The position numbers and the translations under genes were made by a program. From Opisthocomus hoazin (lineage: Eukaryota; Chordata; Aves; Opisthocomiformes; Opisthocomidae), in the NCBI RefSeq assembly GCF_030867145.1, contig NC_134454.1, positions 70,724,308 to 70,788,307 on the forward strand: DNA of 64,000 nucleotides. Reading direction: 5' to 3'. This document shows, piece after piece, positions 1 through 11,223 of this stretch (the stretch's first letter is position 1; each line of letters opens with the position of its first letter). The notes beneath the pieces were generated by a model. That model saw only the letters and a list, made by a program, of their open reading frames with translations, was not told the origin of the DNA and ran no database searches.

Positions 1-641
1 TAATTCTCCTGTGCTTATAGGTAGATGCCGGTAGCACTTAAGTAATGTAGTTCTGTTAAGAATCCTTAATAAGTATCTTCTCTTGTATTGCTTGCACCAA
101 GTTTTTCCCTTCAGAAGAACAATAGATTGCCAAATACTGTAACATAAAAGGATAGCTTGCTTAGTTCCTTACCCTTTAGCTACTTTTAACTATGCCTGTA
201 CACGTACAGAAGTGTACTGTGTCTGTTTATCCTAGTGTTCAAAGTATTTTATTTGCTGTTTGTGGCATGACCTGAGTATTATGTATTTGAGAAAGTATGT
301 ATGTATATCTTATAACATGTATCTCTTTCTTTTTAGGATATTATCACTAGGTCTCAAAAAACACGCCTGAATTTTGTTTCAACTGTCAAGACATGGAAGT
401 GTGTAATTTTTCAGAGAAAATTACCTTGTATTGTTAGTATCTGTCAAATCTGTTACAGGCATGTTCTCTGGAATGCTCCTAGACTAGCAGCATTCATCTT
501 CATTAACGCTGTTTATTTCTAGTTTTGAGTGGAGGATGCTGACCAAAACACAGTATTGCCTTTTAATTTACAACCATTTTCAGGTTGTTAGACTCTTGAT
601 GTGATTCTTTTTGCTCTAATAAGACAGGATTTTTTCCTTAG

Positions 642-735
642 GTGGAAAAGGGCTCGACAAGAAGGGGGATACCGTGCTGAAATGACGTATTGCAGAAGAA
701 ATTTCCTTAATAGGACTTCATTGTTAACTCTGGAG
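642..735 (+). CDS. DHX29: DHX29 coding exon A (fifth from end)
   Basis: The acceptor is TTTTTTCCTTAG and the donor is GTAAAT. The first base completes a codon from an exon outside the window. It encodes WKRARQEGGYRAEMTYCRRN and on to LLTLE, and ends in phase 0. Confidence 0.95.
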
Positions 736-3700
736 GTAAATCAAATAATGATGCTGTGCACTCAAAAGTTATTTGTTGAAATTTCCCTCTGAAAATGCCG
801 CGTGCTTCGTAAGAGGTGATACATCACAGTTACTGTTTAGACAAGACCAGTAGAATGCTAGGAACTGATCAAATGCACAACACCCTCAGTCAAGGCAGCT
901 GTGTCTGCATTTGAGTTTTGGTATGCAGAGTTTGTTGGTATGCATCTTTGCAGTCACAGCCATTGGAGAAGCTAGTCCTTACTTCCACCAGAGAATCAAG
1001 AATTATCAATTAAAATACTTAAATTGTGTTATTCTTGATATTGAGGCACAGATCTGTTAACGGTTAGTTTGAATAGCCTTTTATTTCAGGTGAGAAAACG
1101 TTTTAGTTGGTCTTTCCTATTGAAGTTTGGGTGACTGAGCTTTCCTAAGCAGAAGTGGATCTTTGATGCAAATGTATCTGTTAATTTTAACTACAGGTGA
1201 AAGATTTAGTATGTATAGTATACATAGTACCATATATCTAATCCTATACTCCAAATTCATGTTTTTCCCATAGAGATGGCCAGTATTGCAAAGGTTGCAG
1301 AAAATACAAGTGTTTTTCTAGTAAGAGATTTTCCCCTGGAAAGCATGAATATTTAGGATTGTGTCATTGCCTGCTGATGGTGCAGAGTATGTACCTTTTT
1401 AAATTCAGAGTTTTACTAATACCTCACTTAATTTCAGGACGTAAAGCAAGAACTTATAAGGGTGGTCAGAGCGGCAGGGTTCACAGCATCTACAACGCCG
1501 TGTGGATGGGATGGAAATGGAGCTGCACAATGCCTTTCTCTCCACGAAATTGCTCTTCTTAAAGCTGTGTTGACTGCAGGGCTGTATGACAACGTAGGAA
1601 AAATACTACTTACAAAGTCTGTGGATATTACAGAGAAGCTGGCTTGCATGGTAGAAACTGCTCAGGGTAAAGCGCAAGTGCATCCCTCTTCTGTAAATCG
1701 AGACTTACAGACATACGGATGGCTCCTTTACCAGGAGAAGGTAGGTGAAAACAGTGAATGTAGCTGGCAGTTTGTGTAAAGGTGGAGTTATGCCTCTAAT
1801 GTTAAATAACATACAGCAATGTGAAGGATCTCTGAATGTCTTGTTCATCTTAAGTGTCTTGAGTGTCTGATGATCCAGAAGTCCATAAAAATGAGTCAGC
1901 TTAGTGGTGAAGAAAAAGAAGCTAACACTGAATGTAATGAACAAATCTGTTCATGGTGAAACTGGTAGTTGTAAATGAAAGTACGTTTTGGTGTGTCATT
2001 TAACTTAATAGTATTGTTGACTTTTTTAATGCACTGCTGTTGATTTTAATATGATCGCTTTAAGTAGTAATACGTCATAGTAACGCTTCAAAGTGCACCT
2101 TTTTTACTGTTCTAAGCAGACTCCAAGGTTTTGAAACTTGGTACAGGCCTTGTGTATCCCCAGTAACAATTTAAAATGAAATAACTGATTCTGTAATTGA
2201 CTGAACTTCCTGAGTGAATGGCATTTTTTTTCTGTCACTTTCTTCCCACTCACAGCTGAAAATTTTGTCAGCTAGTTGCTAAATTAAAGTGTTTGTATTT
2301 AGTTACCCTTCTGGTACAACAAAACCTTGACAGCAGTTGCTTAATGGTCAACTTTACTGTAGAGAAGCAGAAAATTACATTAGACTTCTTAATGTGTATG
2401 AAGTGATAGTATTTTTTGGAGAGCTGAAAATATTTCCTGCTCCCAAGAACCTTGTTTAAGAGCAAGATAGCAGCTAAGGTAGGTAAGTTATTCCACGAAC
2501 AGTGTAACAAACAAAGCCTGCACTTCGTTGTGAAGATGCACTTTTTCTTTCCTTTCCTCCCACTACAACTCCTTCCCATCCCATTCTGTCTTTATCTGAC
2601 AGAGGCTTCAAAGCCAGAAGCAGCATATGCTGAGCCCCATAGTTTACTCCATGTATGTGTCTACACATGCCCACATTTATGCATGCGTGGATATGTGGAG
2701 ATAGATAGATTGACAAACAGCTGCTGCTAAGAAGAATGTAGGAATAGTTTTACCTGCCTCTTACTTGAGTAGGTTTATTAATTTTGATGTCTCTTCTCTG
2801 AACAGCACTAGGCTAATGTTATCTTTCTGTTTAGATTTTAACAAGAATATTGTGGCTTTAGGTAATTTCCTGGTAACGTATAAGCCTGTCACTTACTTAG
2901 AGGTGATGTATTTTATGTAGTCTAGGGCAGACAAATTGTCATTGGTGGATCTTAAAAGGAAAAAAGTGTATTTTTTCCTTTAAAAAGTAGCATTCATATT
3001 TGTTATGGATTTTATGTGGTTTGGGTTTTTTGTTGGTTTTAATGCTTGTGTGTGTTTGTATACAGGTGAGGTATGCTAAGGTATATTTGAGAGAGACTAC
3101 TTTAATATCGCCCTTCCCTATTTTGCTTTTTGGTGGGGATATAGAAGTCCAGCATCGGGAGCGTCTCCTGACAGTTGATGGCTGGATCCATTTTCAGGTG
3201 TGTTGGAGTGATAAATACCTTTTGTGGTTCCGTGGGATTTTGTGTTACACACCTAATGTACACGCTTAATTCAGAACACTCTATACTTGGGATGAAGACA
3301 AGAGGGAAGAAGGAAGAGAGAATTAAAGGAAATAATGGGAAATTTTACATACATGTAATGAAATCTTAGCAAATCACACTTGAAATAAGAGGCTTGTAGT
3401 ACGTGGTTTGTAACAAGTTGGTTCCGTGTCTCTTCGTGAAAAAAGTCAGTGTTCTTTCAGAGAAGGTGTTGGAAATGGATATAGACTAAACCTTTTCTTA
3501 CAGAACTGGTGCTGAAAGCAGATGTGTGCTATTTTAGATTACCCTTTCCTAATCTTATAATCATGCAAGTACATATTTATCTTTAAAATACTATTTATTT
3601 TGCTTTATAGCCAAAAGAGGATTATTTGGGAAAGAAAAAAATCCAAATGGAAAATAGGAGTTTTCTTGGATTTGCAGTGTTTGGTTTTTTGTTTGGGGTT

Positions 3701-5682
3701 TTTTTTCTTTCCATGTGAAAAAGTTTTATTGGGGAGTGGGGAAAACTGAGTGCATTTTCTTATCATAGTTTTGAAGACAAAATTAAAACAGGTGACATGT
3801 CAAAATCCTCTGTAAATTCTGTTAAATGGCAGACATTGCCTTTTGTTAGCCTGCCAGCTACTTGGTTACAATTTTCTGTGCAGCTGTGGACCCTGTGTTA
3901 CACTCAAGAGAGACTGTAAGCTAGAAAACACTTTAGGCTTTTGCAATCTACTGACACAAGCAAGCAACCATCTAACTGAATTCGCTGGTTACCATGAACA
4001 TGGAATTTTAAAAAGCAGCTCCCTTGTGAGTTTGTTCAGGAACTTCTTATAGTCCCTGGGTGGCTACAGGTTATGCAGTTGCTGGGCCGATTACATCTCT
4101 TGTAGTGTATTTCAGAATTTCTGTTTTTCACTGGGATGCTAAGCAGAATATGTTGCATTTTGTGCTTTCTCCGTAACAGCTACTTGTTGCACCGCATGCA
4201 GTATATAAATGAAATAGGCTGGAATAGAGAGGGAGGGATAAAATGTAACATTCCTGGAAAAGGCTTCAGCTTTAGATACCCAAATTCCAAGCAAGGTTTA
4301 GGAAAGGTTTGTGATTGCTTTCTCAAGAGTTCAGGCAGACCTCCCGAAAGGAAAATGTGTAGATATTTTATTTCAGGTATAAATTAATTTGTACTTTTAT
4401 ACCTGAGAAAAAAGCAGTTTGGCTAAGTAGGATATTGATCAATTAATGATTTCTGGTTGTTTGTGATATGTGTGGGAATGTACTCTGAGTTACCCATCTG
4501 AGCTGCTGTCCTTGAGACTGTGATGCCACAAACAACAGGTGCTTAAAGATAAGAGGGCATAATGTAAGCCTGGTCACTTCATGAGTATGCTATCCATATG
4601 CTTAAAACTATGTGTATGCATCATGTTTGTGGGAATCTTGTTATAAACTTCTATTTATATGTAAGGTAATATTTTAATTTATATCTTGGTATAGATATCT
4701 ATGCAATGCAAATGTGTGTGTTCTCTGTTCATTACAGGCTCCTGTAAAGATAGCAGTGATTTTCAAACAGCTGAGAGTTCTCATTGAGTCGGTTTTAAAG
4801 AAGAAGCTTGAAAATCCTAAAATGTCACTTGAAGGTAGCTTTATCACTGCGTTGCTGACACTGCTATTTCTTAAATGGACCTCATGGCAAATCTGAGGAA
4901 GCATTAGTACACCGCATCCTCACCCAGCAGGGCTAGTGTGACTTGAATATCATTCTGTTACCTTGAGAGACATCCACAAAGTCCTCACTAACCCTGCATA
5001 CAATATATGGCTCACCCAAGATACATGAAAATCTACACAACTGCTGTTGTAAAGATATCCCTGATAACAACATTCGAAGTAGTGGAAGTAATGGTGAGGC
5101 ACACCATCTCGAAACAGAAGTAAGGTTGTGGGTGATGAACCTCAGGCATGGATGAATTTTAAATGTTATGCAAATTGTCTGGCAATTTAGGTTAATAATG
5201 GGGAACTGCATGTTGGCCCCCAAAGCAGGGGACAGAAGAGCGCAATTTAAACTTTGAATGCTGGATGTTCAGAAGGATATTGTAGGCAGGGAGGAAGAAA
5301 GGGAGTTCCCTTATGTTGATGTATCTGTAGTTAAGCTGTCACTTTCTTGGTCTCTTTTGTGAAATACTGAAATGGCCACAACCAGCTCACTGAGTAGGTT
5401 TATAAACTTCCTAACGATATACTGTGGACATAGTGTTTGCCCTACTTTTTGCCCTTTTGCTTCCCAAATGGGAATTACTTGTCTTGCTTTGAATTCTGGC
5501 ATAGTCTTAAAAAACGCTAAGATTTTAAGCTGGTGAGAGCTAGACTTGTCCTCTGATTTTCTTGGTTTTGGGGAATTAGTTTTAAGTTCATTCTTTTCCA
5601 CTTTCTGTGTTTGCTTTCTTTCCTAGATGACAAGGTCTTACACATCATCAAAGAACTGATAAAAACAGAGAATGGTAACTGA
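642..5682 (+). CDS. DHX29: DHX29, 3' portion (last five coding exons), partial
   Basis: ATP-dependent DEAH-box RNA helicase that binds the 40S subunit and helps scanning through structured 5' UTRs. The coding exons here are 642-735, 1438-1740, 3066-3197, 4738-4834 and 5627-5682 (stop TGA 5680-5682). All introns are GT-AG and phases agree across every junction. They encode the C-terminal ~226 residues, following the helicase core: the end of the helicase-associated region and the OB-fold-like C-terminal domain. Landmarks are TYCRRNFLNRTSLLTLE, AGLYDNVGKI, VETAQGKAQVHPSSVNRDLQ, LFGGDIEVQHRERLL and VIFKQLRVLI, which match human DHX29 as I remember it. The DEAH motor exons are off the left edge; the first visible exon starts one base into a codon. 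No frameshift or internal stop is seen. Its neighbour CCNO lies about 3 kb downstream on the same strand, as in other vertebrates. Confidence 0.96.
1438..1740 (+). CDS. DHX29: DHX29 coding exon B (fourth from end)
   Basis: An exon of 101 whole codons with acceptor AATTTCAG and donor GTAGGT. It begins DVKQELIRVVRAAGF and ends NRDLQTYGWLLYQEK. This is the longest DHX29 exon in the window and covers most of the conserved C-terminal helicase-associated region. Confidence 0.96.
3066..3197 (+). CDS. DHX29: DHX29 coding exon C (third from end)
   Basis: An exon of 44 whole codons, from VRYAKVYLRETTLISPFP to LLTVDGWIHFQ. The acceptor is GTATACAG and the donor is GTGTGT. It contains the OB-fold signature LLFGGDIEVQHRERL. 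Confidence 0.96.
4738..4834 (+). CDS. DHX29: DHX29 coding exon D (second from end)
   Basis: It encodes APVKIAVIFKQLRVLIESVL and on to PKMSLE, ending in phase 1. The acceptor is TTCATTACAG and the donor is GTAGCT. Sequence reading straight on past the donor is open to about 4894, but it does not resemble the human C-terminus and is treated as intron. Confidence 0.95.
5627..5682 (+). CDS. DHX29: DHX29 terminal coding exon
   Basis: The acceptor is CTTTCCTAG. After the split Asp codon it reads DKVLHIIKELIKTENGN and stops at TGA 5680-5682. The human C-terminus is very similar and of the same length, which fixes the stop. Confidence 0.94.
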
Positions 5683-8397
5683 AACTGGAAATTGGTAACA
5701 AACCAGAGCTTCAGTGATGGCCGGGGAAACATGCACTCCAACTTTAACTGAAAGTATTTAAGCGCTTAGTGTGGTTGATACCAGCCAAGATGTGGAAAGA
5801 CTGCATGATTTTGCATAGAATTTGCCTTTCTCTATATGATTTTTAAAGGTGAACATTGAATATGCGTAGCCTTTACAATACATTTGGTGCCATTTGTCTG
5901 ACTGTATGAATGATGGATGGAAGTGGTTTCTTTTCAATACAGAAATGGCTGTGGCCCATTCCTCTTTTTTGTTTAATGTACTAATCATACCATACGCTGG
6001 TGGTGCAGACTGTAGTAATGATTAGAGATTGGGTCCTGAATCTTGGTTGAGTAGAATTCCATTAGATATGTGCAAACAGAAGGCAAATGTTCTTATGTGG
6101 GTTTCCCAAGTGGTAATTTTTTTTTTTCTGATCTATGAATTTACAGTATTAAAGCAATACATCTTACAGATGTCTTCAATCTTCTGTATGGTTTACATCA
6201 GGCTTTATGAGAAGATAGTATGGACTGCCATGAACAGGTGCTCCGCTAGACAAGTGCACTGACCAGCAGCCCCTCGCCATCCTCTGCCTCTTCTCACACT
6301 TGTTCCTCTCTTTTCACCCTGATTCTTGCCTCTGCCTGCTACTGTAGCAAGTCTTGCTCTTTCCATGTGTCAAGTTCTGCAAGCCCCCTGAAATGATGGT
6401 CACAATGATCGTGTTTTCCTCCCTTTGTTGATCAAAGTTCAGGTTGACCCTCTTCAAGGCTATACCAGAACAGTTCCTTTAATGGCTTGTCAATCAGCGG
6501 CTGAAGCCTTCTGGTCTTCATTATTCCCTCTTACCACACGCTCACAGTGTTTGTGTGCCTGTGTGTTCCTTTGTTTCTTATTTCTTTTAAACTGGAGATT
6601 CCTTAACCAGATAACTTGGGTAGAACGCAAGAGCATCTAGTTCATTATCCACGCCTTTGACAGTTATGAAGTGAACTTTCAGATCATCAACTCGGCTTTC
6701 AAGAATAAGGAATATGCCGGGGGCAGCAGGCAGGGTTTGCCATTAAACAATTGCAGTCAAATAGGAACTCTACATACAGGCAGAAGCACAATGTGGAAGA
6801 TTTTTCTTTTAATCTGAATACAGATTTCATACAGCAGAGGTTAATAGTGTACAGAAAGGGCACTGAGGAAAATGTATGAAAATGTATTGAGCTGTTCAGT
6901 TAGATTATCATAGCGGAAGCAGTACTGCTGTGCTAAGAGAGAAACATAAGCTGAAAGTAAACCAGCTTGTTACCCTACACTCAATTCTGGAAGAGGCAAG
7001 TTCTGCTAATAGTAGTTTGATAAGAACTCCTGAGGGAAAAGTGATCACATTTGTTATCCTTTTATGAATTGTGATAAGCTAGGGGTAGTCCTGGTTGCCT
7101 AGAAGAGCCAGGAAGTGCCTTTTTTTATTCCAAAGTATACAACAATTACTCAAGGAAGCATTTAAACAGTTAAATTTTGATCTTCAGACCTCAGTTTTGC
7201 ACTCTGTATTCTCAGACACAATCTTCTTTCACGTCAGAGGCATAGAAATAAAAACCTGCAAACTACATTCCTTCAAGATAAAAAATTAAATCTACACCCT
7301 GATCAATTTCCTAGATTTTGTTCTAGTTGAGGTCTCTGTATCCTTTGGAAATAGGAATTGGAAATAGATTTCAGTAATTCAACAACTAACGAGCTCCTCT
7401 TTCTTTTAGATTTGAATTTTACGATGTCAGTTGTTGGTTTTAAATGGCTAAATCCTAGTGAAAGTGTTGCTTGTCCTTGAGTTTGTCTCCCTTTAACTGT
7501 GGTGAATAAAGAGGTTTAGTTCCATTTATGTATAGTATTGTTTAAATTCAGAGGCATTCTTTGTGTTCTTCGAGCATGCCCTCCTTTGTAATCTTTTAAA
7601 GAAATAGTTTCTTTCATGTCTTATTAAGGGGATATATTGTAATAACTAGGAAATTGCACACAACAGATGAAAGAGGTCACACTGTGGTGTACAGGTAAGC
7701 ACAGTTACCTGAAACTTAAAAACAAACAAAAAACAAAGGCTACAGTGGCTTTCTGCTTCTGCAGTGTATATGAGTAACTTTTGTGCCTGTGCTGTTTTGT
7801 TCCATTTATTTAATAAATACTCCTGTTCACAGCTGTGTGTTAGTTTTCTCAAAGCGATTGTGAGACACAGGACCAGGATCGGTGGACATCTCTCACCGGG
7901 GTCACAACAACTGTACTTCTTTTTCTCTACTGGTGTTTTTCTCTTGCTGGTGTTTGCATCCTGTCCTTGGACAGGGCTTCGTCCTCCTTCTGCCCTTCAA
8001 GCTGCTGCCTTCCTATCTCCTTTTCCCTTTTGCTGCCCGAAGCTCTCTTCTCCTTTTCCCATGGACACCTTCCCCATTGCTCGACCCAGGAGAGGTTTCT
8101 TTTTCCTTCTACAACTCTTTCCTCATCTATAGCAGCCTTGATCAACAGGTCATATAACCAAATTGTATCCGCTAAAACAGTAGTCTCTGGCCTCAGCTCT
8201 GCCAATAAATAGTCTGTGGGTGGAAGAGGAACTGAGACCCAGACCTCCCCGTGAACCCCAGCGTTCCTGGTATCTCCCCGGGTCGACTCGGGCTGTTTCC
8301 CAGTGACCTGAGGTGAGAAGTGCTACTTCCGCGGAGCCATCCGTCGCTGTTAAGACTCCCTGGGTGCCCAGTTACAATGCCAGGAGCTGGAGAGACC
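5683..8397 (+). other. DHX29 3' UTR (extent unknown) and DHX29-CCNO intergenic region
   Basis: About 2.7 kb with no convincing coding exon. Canonical or near-canonical poly(A) signals on the plus strand are ATTAAA at 6148-6153 and AATAAA at 7247, 7505, 7813 and 8204, so the DHX29 mRNA could end at any of several points. The first signal is followed by a U/GU-rich stretch. The open frames near 7.7-8.2 kb are overlapping, repetitive-looking and non-conserved in appearance. Confidence 0.5.
6148..6153 (+). terminator. DHX29: candidate first poly(A) signal of DHX29 (ATTAAA)
   Basis: ATTAAA lies about 465 bases after the DHX29 stop and is followed within 30 bases by a T/GT-rich stretch (CTTCTGTATGGTTT). 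It is the nearest plausible signal, but later AATAAA hexamers could be used instead. Confidence 0.3.
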
Positions 8398-8427
8398 TTC
8401 ATTTCATTTCATTTCATTTCATTTCAT
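8398..8427 (+). repeat. (TTCAT)n pentanucleotide microsatellite
   Basis: Six clean tandem copies of TTCAT sit immediately upstream of the CCNO CpG island, at the sharp change from AT-rich to GC-rich sequence. Confidence 0.95.
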
Positions 8428-8588
8428 CGGCAGCACGCCCGGCTGCCCGGTTCCGGGGCCCTCCTGCCCGGTTCGCTCTCCGTGCCCTCGCAGGGAGCGG
8501 GGGGCCGCGCCGGGCGGCCGCGGTCCGGCGGCGGGCAGAGCCCGGCCTTGCGTTAACTCGCTCCCCTCCGCCCCCGCTGCCAGCTGGT

Positions 8589-8602
8589 GTTTTGGCGGCG
8601 GC
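8589..8602 (+). promoter_or_regulatory. CCNO: E2F-like site upstream of CCNO
   Basis: TTTTGGCGGCGGCG resembles the E2F core TTTSGCGC on one strand, with a mismatch, about 160 bases before the CCNO ATG. CCNO is a known target of the multicilin-E2F4/5-DP1 complex, so the position is sensible. The match is imperfect and such strings are common in CpG islands. Confidence 0.35.
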
Positions 8603-8749
8603 GCGGCGGGCAGTGCCGGGGCGGAGCGGGCGCCCCGGGGCTCCCCCCCCGCCCCTCGCCGCTCAAATAGGGTCCGCCGAGCCCGGCAGCCGAGCTGAGC
8701 CGGGACGGGACGGCGCGGCGCAGCGCAGGGCAGGACGGAGCACTCCACC

Positions 8750-8998
8750 ATGGTGACGGCGGCGAGCGGGCGGCGCGGCTGCACCCCGCAGCGGCGGGGC
8801 CCCGGCGGGGCCCCTGGCCGCTGCACGCGGCCCCCGGCACGGCGGCCGCGTCCACCACCGGGGCTGGGGACGGCGGCTGCGGGGGAGAGCGCGCAGGAGC
8901 TGCAGGCCTTCCGCGACTACGGGCAGAGCTGGTACCGCTCCCGCAAGCGGCTGGAGAGCCGCTTCCAGCCGCAGGAGCCGCTCGCCCGGCAGCCGCAG
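8750..8998 (+). CDS. CCNO: CCNO exon 1 (coding part)
   Basis: 83 codons from the Kozak ATG to ARQPQ, then GTGAGG. The first ~50 residues are dominated by Gly, Arg, Pro and Ala from the GC-rich template; conservation with mammals begins near [12 protein letters not shown]. Confidence 0.95.
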
Positions 8999-9819
8999 GT
9001 GAGGACAGCGGGGACGGGCGGGGGCGGACCGGCGGCGGCCCGGCCTGACGGGCGCCCCCGGTGCCGCAGGTGACGGCGGAGGCGCGGTGCAAGCTGGTGA
9101 GCTGGCTCATCCCGGTCCACCGTCACCTGGGGCTCTCCTTCGAGGCGCTCTGCCTGGCCGTCAACATCCTCGACCGCTTCCTCGCCACCACCCCGGTGGC
9201 CGCTGACTGCTTCCAGCTCCTGGGGGTGACGGCGCTGCTCATCGGCTGCAAGCAGGTAGGGCGGAGCCGGAGCCGGGCTCTCCGGGGCCCGCTAAGTCCC
9301 TCCCGTGTGTGTGTGCGTGCGTGTGTCCCGCAGGTGGAGGCGCACCCCCCCAGCGTGAAAGAGCTCCTGTCACTCTGCTGCGACGCCTTCACCCGGCAGC
9401 AGCTCTGCAACCTGGAGTGCATCGTCCTGCACCGCCTGGCCTTCGACCTGGCCGCCCCCACCGTCAACTTCTTCCTGGAGCACTTCAGCCAGCTGCGGCT
9501 GGAGGAGCGGGGCGCGGACGCCGGGGAGGCGGCGGACGCCCGGAGCCTGGCCGGGGGGGTGGCGGAGCTCAGCCTGGCCGATTACTCCTTCACCGGGTAC
9601 GCGCCGTCGCTGCTGGCCGCCGGCAGCCTGGGGCTGGCGGACCGCCTGCTGCGGCACCGCCGGCCGCTCGACCTGCGGATCTGCGGATACCCGGCGGGGC
9701 TGCTGCGGGACTGCATGAACCAGCTGCAGCTCCTGGTGTCCCTCAACGGGCAGTCCCTGCCGCTCCTCCTGCCCCCGGAGCTGGCCCGCAGGTGCCCCTG
9801 GCTGTGGGGCGGCCGCTGA
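8750..9819 (+). CDS. CCNO: CCNO, cyclin O, complete three-exon CDS (306 aa)
   Basis: Cyclin-family protein needed for deuterosome-mediated centriole amplification in multiciliated cells. Exons are 8750-8998, 9070-9255 and 9334-9819 (stop TGA 9817-9819); both introns are very short GT-AG introns in phase 0. The start is the ATG in CCACCATGG, giving MVTA as in human MVTP. Residues 1-60 are a basic, Pro/Arg-rich tail that is poorly conserved. [13 protein letters not shown] and [20 protein letters not shown] lead into the N-terminal cyclin box (about 85-180), with the hallmark [20 protein letters not shown]. The C-terminal cyclin fold follows, with [37 protein letters not shown] and [12 protein letters not shown]. 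It is shorter than human (about 350 aa), mainly in the N-terminal tail. MCIDAS follows 1.2 kb downstream on the same strand. Confidence 0.97.
9070..9255 (+). CDS. CCNO: CCNO exon 2
   Basis: 62 whole codons from VTAEARCK to LIGCKQ, carrying most of the first cyclin box. The 71-bp intron before it has acceptor TGCCGCAG; the donor after it is GTAGGG. Confidence 0.96.
9334..9819 (+). CDS. CCNO: CCNO exon 3 (terminal)
   Basis: Begins [19 protein letters not shown] and ends with Gly-Gly-Arg and TGA. The 78-bp intron before it contains a short GT-rich tract. The exon holds the rest of the cyclin fold and a short, unconserved tail. Confidence 0.96.
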   Translation: MEAHPPSVKELLSLCCDAFTRQQLCNLECIVLHRLAFDLAAPTVNFFLEHFSQLRLEERGADAGEAADARSLAGGVAELSLADYSFTGYAPSLLAAGSLGLADRLLRHRRPLDLRICGYPAGLLRDCMNQLQLLVSLNGQSLPLLLPPELARRCPWLWGGR

Positions 9820-9964
9820 CCGCGGGGCCCGGTGGGGGCCCGACGGCAGCCTGCCCGAGTGCGCTCCGCGGGGCTGCTCACCGAAATCCGGCCGAAGACG
9901 TGCGGTATCGTAGTGATTGGTGGTATTTATTGGGGGGATGGTCCGAAGTACCCTGCGAATGCTC

Positions 9965-9970
9965 AATAAA
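9965..9970 (+). terminator. CCNO: CCNO poly(A) signal AATAAA
   Basis: AATAAA lies 146 bases after the stop, followed within 30 bases by a TGT/GT-rich element (CTCGTTTGTTGGGC). This gives a short 3' UTR of roughly 165-180 bases. Confidence 0.8.
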
Positions 9971-9989
9971 CCCTTTTCTAAATGTCTCC

Positions 9990-10370
9990 CGTGCTCGTTT
10001 GTTGGGCGGGGGCGGGGGGGAAACGCGTCGGCACGGAGCGGGTTCACCCCAACAGTTCACTCCAGCCCCCACAAAATGATTACGCCCGATGGGGACGTTA
10101 CCCGTTTCAAACTGACACTCGCTGGCCTGGTCACGGCCCGGGGGTGGGGGGAAAAAAGGAGAATAAGATGCGCTGACCTAAGCGTGGGAAAGCAAAACGC
10201 TGAATAATAAGGCAGCTGGTTATTATTTTTGCAGGGGGTCTGTAAACTACCCCTAGCCCAAGCTGGCACTGTAGCGTGGGAAACGGTCAAGGGATGAAAA
10301 CAGTCACAACGCCGTAAAATACTCTTTTACTTTCTTCATCTTACTGCCTTTGCACCTGTGCACAGAGGCG
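9990..10370. other. CCNO-MCIDAS intergenic spacer
   Basis: A short dip in GC content between two CpG islands. No exon, RNA gene or known repeat is visible. The compact same-strand spacing would allow shared regulation of the two ciliogenesis genes. Confidence 0.5.
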
Positions 10371-11027
10371 GTGATGGAGGAGGACGCAGGGACTCGCGGC
10401 TGCCCGGGGGTGGTCGCCGTCGGGGGGGTGGAGGGGGGGTGCCAGCCGCGGGCTGGGCTGCCCCCGGAGCCCGGCCCGGCAGGACGAGGAGGGCCACCGC
10501 GGCACAGGGCACCTCCGAGCCCGGCGCCGAAGCCCCGGGGGCCGTTTGCCCTCCGGCAGCCCCCCCGGCCACCTCCGCCGGGCTCGGCGCGGCAGCTGCC
10601 GGGGTCCCTCTCCCGGCGCGGGGCTCAGGACCGTCCAGATGCCGCGGGACGGTTTTTTTTCTTTTTTTCCCTGCCCCCACCTTACCCTTTCAACGCCGAG
10701 GGCCCCCAGCCCCAGCATTAAATAAAGATTCCCCCCGCCCCGCCCCGGCACCGCCTCTCCTCGGCCCCCCCCGGGCAGCCCCCTCGGCCCGGCCCGGCCC
10801 GGCCCGCCCCGGCTCCGCGGGCGCGGGGAAGGGCTCCGCGGGCGCGGGAGCCGCCGGCGCGGCCCCGGGAGGCGGCGGGAGGAGGGAAGGCGGGCGGGCA
10901 GCCGGCGGCATGGCCCCGGCCCCGGCCCCCGCGCCCCTGCCCACGGGGCGGCGCCGAGCCGGGCCGGGGCCGGGGCCGGGGCCGGGACCGGGGCCGGGGC
11001 CGGGGCCGGGGCCGCGGCGGCAGCAGC
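10370..11027 (+). promoter_or_regulatory. MCIDAS: MCIDAS CpG-island promoter and 5' leader
   Basis: Extremely GC- and CpG-rich sequence ends at the MCIDAS ATG. It includes a pyrimidine run at 10649-10680 and, next to the start codon, a GGGGCC-type repeat. No clear TATA box is seen in the GC-rich part, and the transcription start cannot be assigned by eye. Confidence 0.6.
10957..11014 (+). repeat. MCIDAS: (GGGGCC)n-type hexanucleotide repeat beside the MCIDAS start
   Basis: About nine tandem GGGGCC-like units, with one GGGACC variant, end 13 bases before the MCIDAS ATG. The runs of four Gs could form G-quadruplexes in DNA or RNA. The repeat probably sits in the 5' UTR. Confidence 0.9.
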
Positions 11028-11223
11028 ATGGAGCAGGCCGGCCGCCGCCGGGCCTTCGGCAGCATCTGCCCCAACAGGGTGCAGGGCCCCCCCGCCCGCC
11101 TCGCCAAGAAGCCGGCCCGGCCCGGCGGGGGGGCGGCGAGGACCCCCCCGCCCGCCCCGAGCCCCCGCCCGCCCCCGGCCCGCCCGCGCCGTGCCGCCGC
11201 CCCGCCGGCCCCCCCCGCCCCGG
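11028..11223 (+). CDS. MCIDAS: MCIDAS exon 1 (coding part)
   Basis: Starts [20 protein letters not shown] and continues into a Pro/Ala/Arg-rich linker, ending in phase 1 at donor GTGAGT. The start is supported by the conserved RRAFxSICPNR motif 6 residues in. Confidence 0.92.

Larger units (their letters stand above)
8430..9830. promoter_or_regulatory. CCNO: CCNO CpG island and promoter
   Basis: A dense GC and CpG stretch starts just after the pentamer repeat and covers all of CCNO. A TATA-like CAAATAGGG lies near 8665. The 5' leader leads to a strong Kozak start, CCACCATGG, at 8746-8754. The transcription start cannot be fixed from sequence alone. Confidence 0.7.

Noticed and set aside
7764-8205. 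Several overlapping frames between DHX29 and CCNO
   Set aside because: They overlap in different frames and strands, are Ser/Phe/Leu-rich and end in a simple-repeat area; consistent with non-coding sequence.
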